A stretch of DNA of 64,000 nucleotides from the NCBI RefSeq assembly GCF_036421915.1, contig NZ_JAZGOM010000010.1; one strand, written 5' to 3'. Under the pieces are notes generated by a model that was not told the origin of the DNA, made no database searches, and saw only the letters and a program-made list of their open reading frames with translations. Positions within the stretch are counted from its first letter, which is position 1. Every line of letters starts with the position of its first letter. Of the stretch, positions 62,122-64,000 are shown piece by piece. The DNA is from Georgenia_A wangjunii (GTDB lineage Bacteria > Actinomycetota > Actinomycetes > Actinomycetales > Actinomycetaceae). Position numbers and translations under genes: made by a program.

Positions 62122-63339
62122 CTACCGGCGCCGGCGCAGGCGCCGCCACGCCGCCGTCAGCCGCCCCACCGGCTCCGCCCGGGCCGCGTCCTGCGCGCGC
62201 TCACGCTCGCGGGCGAGGAGGTCGTCCGCCCGCCGGCGGTCCTCGGCCGCCGCGCGCCGCGCGGCGATCATCGCCAGGCCCTCCTCGCCGAGCCGGTCGA
62301 GGTCGCGGCGCAGGGTGGCCTCCCGCTCGGTGCTCGACGCCTGCACCGCCCCCGTCGTCGCGTGGTAGTCCCACTCCAGCGTCCCGGGCACCGTGAGGGT
62401 GACGTAGTTGGGCCGCTCGTCGTAGTGCGTGTCCTCCGGGCTGTCGGGCTTGGGGGGTGCGGGCGGGTTCGCCGTCCACGCCGCGACGAGGAGGAGGATG
62501 CGGGCGAGCAGGTTGACCCACACGAGCAGGGTGGCGAGGAGAGCGACCGAGGCGAGCAGGGGGTCGTCGGCGCCCCCGACGACGGACGTCCCCGCCAGCC
62601 GCAGCGTGCTCGCCGCGAGCCCGCCGATGAGGGCGCCGAGCACGAGGTCGCGGCGCGGCGCGCGGACACCGGCGAGGACCCGGAAGAGGAGGACGAACAC
62701 CGCGGAGTCGACGGCGAGCGCGACGCCGATCCCGAGGAGGCGCAGGCCCCACGACGCGATCGCCCCCTCGATGCCGAGGAGGTCCATGACCCACTCCCCG
62801 GCCGCGCCGGCCGCGATGCCGAGCACGGCGGTGAGCACGACGGCGAGCGCGAGCAGGACGAACCCGCCGAGGTCGCGCACACGGCCGGCCACGATGCTCT
62901 CCCGCGGCGTGACGATGCCGAACATCGCCCGGACCGAGCGCCGCAGGGCGCGCATCATCGACACGGCGGTCCACACGAGGACGGCGGCGGCGGCGACGCT
63001 CGCCGGGGTGAGGACCGTCTCGAGGACGAGGTCGTCGGGAGCGAGGAGCCCGTCGTCCGCTCCGGTCTGGAGGATCCCGGGCAGGGCGTCGTTGACGGCG
63101 TCGAGGACGCGCTCACGGAGCTCGTCGTTGCCCCCGAGCACGCGCGTGAAGGCGGTGAACCCGATCGTCAGGGCCGCGGCGATGGAGAAGAGCGCCGAGT
63201 ACGTGATGCCGCCCGCGAGGAGGCCCCCGCGGGCCTTGATGTAGCGGGCGACGGCGCGGCCGACACGCCCGTGCTCGTACCACTCGAGGATCCGCTGCCC
63301 GCGGGCGACGAGCGCCTTCCCCCGCTCGGCGAGCGTCAC
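62122..63339 (-). CDS. YihY/virulence factor BrkB family membrane protein
   Basis: A 405-residue protein with ~6 hydrophobic segments of the YihY/UPF0761 family: an amphipathic N-terminus (ILEWYEHGRVGRAVARYIKARGGLLAGGITYSALFSIAAALTIGFTAF), helices around ASVAAAAVLVWTAVSMMRALRRSVRAMFG, LGGFVLLALAVVLTAVLGIAAG and LLASVALLATLLVWVNLLARILLLVAAW. A ~100-residue charged C-terminal tail, mostly helical, follows. The function is not established. The GTG overlaps the upstream 2H phosphoesterase stop as GTGA. Confidence 0.88.
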   Translation of the reverse strand: MTLAERGKALVARGQRILEWYEHGRVGRAVARYIKARGGLLAGGITYSALFSIAAALTIGFTAFTRVLGGNDELRERVLDAVNDALPGILQTGADDGLLAPDDLVLETVLTPASVAAAAVLVWTAVSMMRALRRSVRAMFGIVTPRESIVAGRVRDLGGFVLLALAVVLTAVLGIAAGAAGEWVMDLLGIEGAIASWGLRLLGIGVALAVDSAVFVLLFRVLAGVRAPRRDLVLGALIGGLAASTLRLAGTSVVGGADDPLLASVALLATLLVWVNLLARILLLVAAWTANPPAPPKPDSPEDTHYDERPNYVTLTVPGTLEWDYHATTGAVQASSTEREATLRRDLDRLGEEGLAMIAARRAAAEDRRRADDLLARERERAQDAARAEPVGRLTAAWRRLRRRR

Positions 63340-63971
63340 GCCGCCCCCGCGCGGCCGTCGGGAGCCGTCGCCGGGCCGTCCGGCCCGGCGGTCGGGGCCT
63401 CGGGCGCGACAGCCGCGTCCCGCTCCGGTCGGGGCCCGGAGAGCGGCACGTCCCGCGCCGTGCGCCACACGCCGTCGTCGGCGTGGGTGTAGAGCGCGAG
63501 GCTCGTGACGACGTAGGTCGCCGCGAAGTCCGCGAGGGCCGCTGCCGCCTCGTCGAGCGTCGCGGGAGGGACCTCGTGGGCGACGGTGACGTGCGGGTGG
63601 AAGTCGAACCGCGTGGGGTACGCGAGGACGCCTGAGCGCACCGCGCTCTCGAGCGCCGCCAGCTCGTGCGCCCCGGCGACGACCCGGGCGAAGACGACCG
63701 GGCTCACCGGCCGGAACGTGCCCGGGCCGGCGAGACTGACGACGAACGGCGCGTGCGCGTGCGCCACCGACTGGAGGTGGGCGACGACGTCGTCGAACGC
63801 GTCCTGCGCGACCACCGTGGGGCCGAGCATCGTCACGTGGGCGGGGCTGCGCCGGGCCATCGGGTCACCGAGGCGCGCCCGCAGGCTCTGGAGCCACAGG
63901 CCGTACGGCTCGGGCACGGGCAGGGCGACCCCGATGCGGAGCTCGCCGTCGCGGCGCGGGGGCAGGTGCAC
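63336..63971 (-). CDS. 2H phosphoesterase (2'-5' RNA ligase family)
   Basis: A 211-residue protein with the paired H-x-T motifs of the 2H superfamily (SPAHVTMLGP and FHPHVTVAHE), separated by ~80 residues, and an N-terminal GVALPVPEPYGLWLQSLRARLGDP. Members act as cyclic phosphodiesterases or RNA ligases on 2',5' or 2',3'-cyclic bonds. The C-terminal 30 residues are Ala/Pro-rich. The first GTG used is 63971, but the frame stays open to the window edge 29 nt beyond, so a start outside the window cannot be excluded. Confidence 0.8.
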   Translation of the reverse strand: MHLPPRRDGELRIGVALPVPEPYGLWLQSLRARLGDPMARRSPAHVTMLGPTVVAQDAFDDVVAHLQSVAHAHAPFVVSLAGPGTFRPVSPVVFARVVAGAHELAALESAVRSGVLAYPTRFDFHPHVTVAHEVPPATLDEAAAALADFAATYVVTSLALYTHADDGVWRTARDVPLSGPRPERDAAVAPEAPTAGPDGPATAPDGRAGAA

Positions 63972-64000
63972 GTCAGGCCCGCCCGCTCGGCGCGGCGCCC

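Overview
This window is a gene-dense stretch of chromosome from a very high G+C actinobacterium. AdnAB recombination motors, a mycoredoxin, SigE/RseA/HtrA, DUF3107 and DUF3117 proteins, an SdhCAB complex and a very large fraction of leaderless transcripts all point to Actinomycetota. The overall gene content suggests Micrococcales, but the genus cannot be fixed from the sequence alone. I see no tRNA or rRNA gene, insertion sequence, prophage or CRISPR array. From memory, gene order in three blocks resembles loci in Mycobacterium tuberculosis: about 1.7-15.7 kb resembles Rv3198A-Rv3211, about 20-32 kb resembles Rv1202-Rv1232, and about 32-62 kb resembles Rv3303c-Rv3319.

Layout. 1-6 kb: the end of a membrane-anchored molybdopterin oxidoreductase, mycoredoxin, NAD(H) pyrophosphatase, a kinase-fold protein with degraded metal-binding residues and an acidic tail, and a MarR/EamA-exporter divergent pair. 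6-16 kb: adnB-adnA, a DUF3107 protein, a ferritin-like protein and a DEAD-box RNA helicase. 16-24 kb: PHP phosphoesterase-MarC, Xaa-Pro aminopeptidase, a sugar-isomerase-like and a YflT stress protein, an MgtE-N/CBS protein with DUF1003, and Mrp. 24-30 kb: TatB, HtrA, anti-sigma and sigma-E, an O-methyltransferase that appears to start at ATC, leucyl aminopeptidase and the DUF3117 microprotein. 30-36 kb: DapE-LOG, LpdA, purine nucleoside phosphorylase and a phosphohexo/pentomutase. 36-41 kb: an LPxTG-anchored ice-binding-fold protein, a PPOX-like protein, and a BetT choline transporter converging on phosphatidylcholine synthase.

41-56 kb is a (deoxy)nucleoside salvage region. A BMP-type ABC importer with cytidine deaminase brings nucleosides in. 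Thymidine phosphorylase and purine nucleoside phosphorylase release (deoxy)ribose-1-phosphate, and the phosphomutase may convert it to the 5-phosphate. DeoC splits deoxyribose-5-phosphate into glyceraldehyde-3-phosphate and acetaldehyde, and an aldehyde dehydrogenase plus a cysteine-free half-length paralogue presumably deal with the acetaldehyde. Two unrecognised genes, a C39-peptidase-like protein and a 67-residue acidic protein, sit inside this operon. The same chain starts with a membrane protein and a GntR regulator, joined by 1-11 nt overlaps.

56-64 kb: an M20 amidohydrolase, mannose-1-phosphate guanylyltransferase, the sdhCAB operon with a terminator, a YihY-family membrane protein and a 2H phosphoesterase at the edge.

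A recurrent signal across the window is a TANNNT-type -10 box placed exactly 6 or 7 nt before an ATG/GTG, which indicates leaderless mRNAs for about 19 genes. Functional statements are from sequence motifs and family knowledge. No database search was run.
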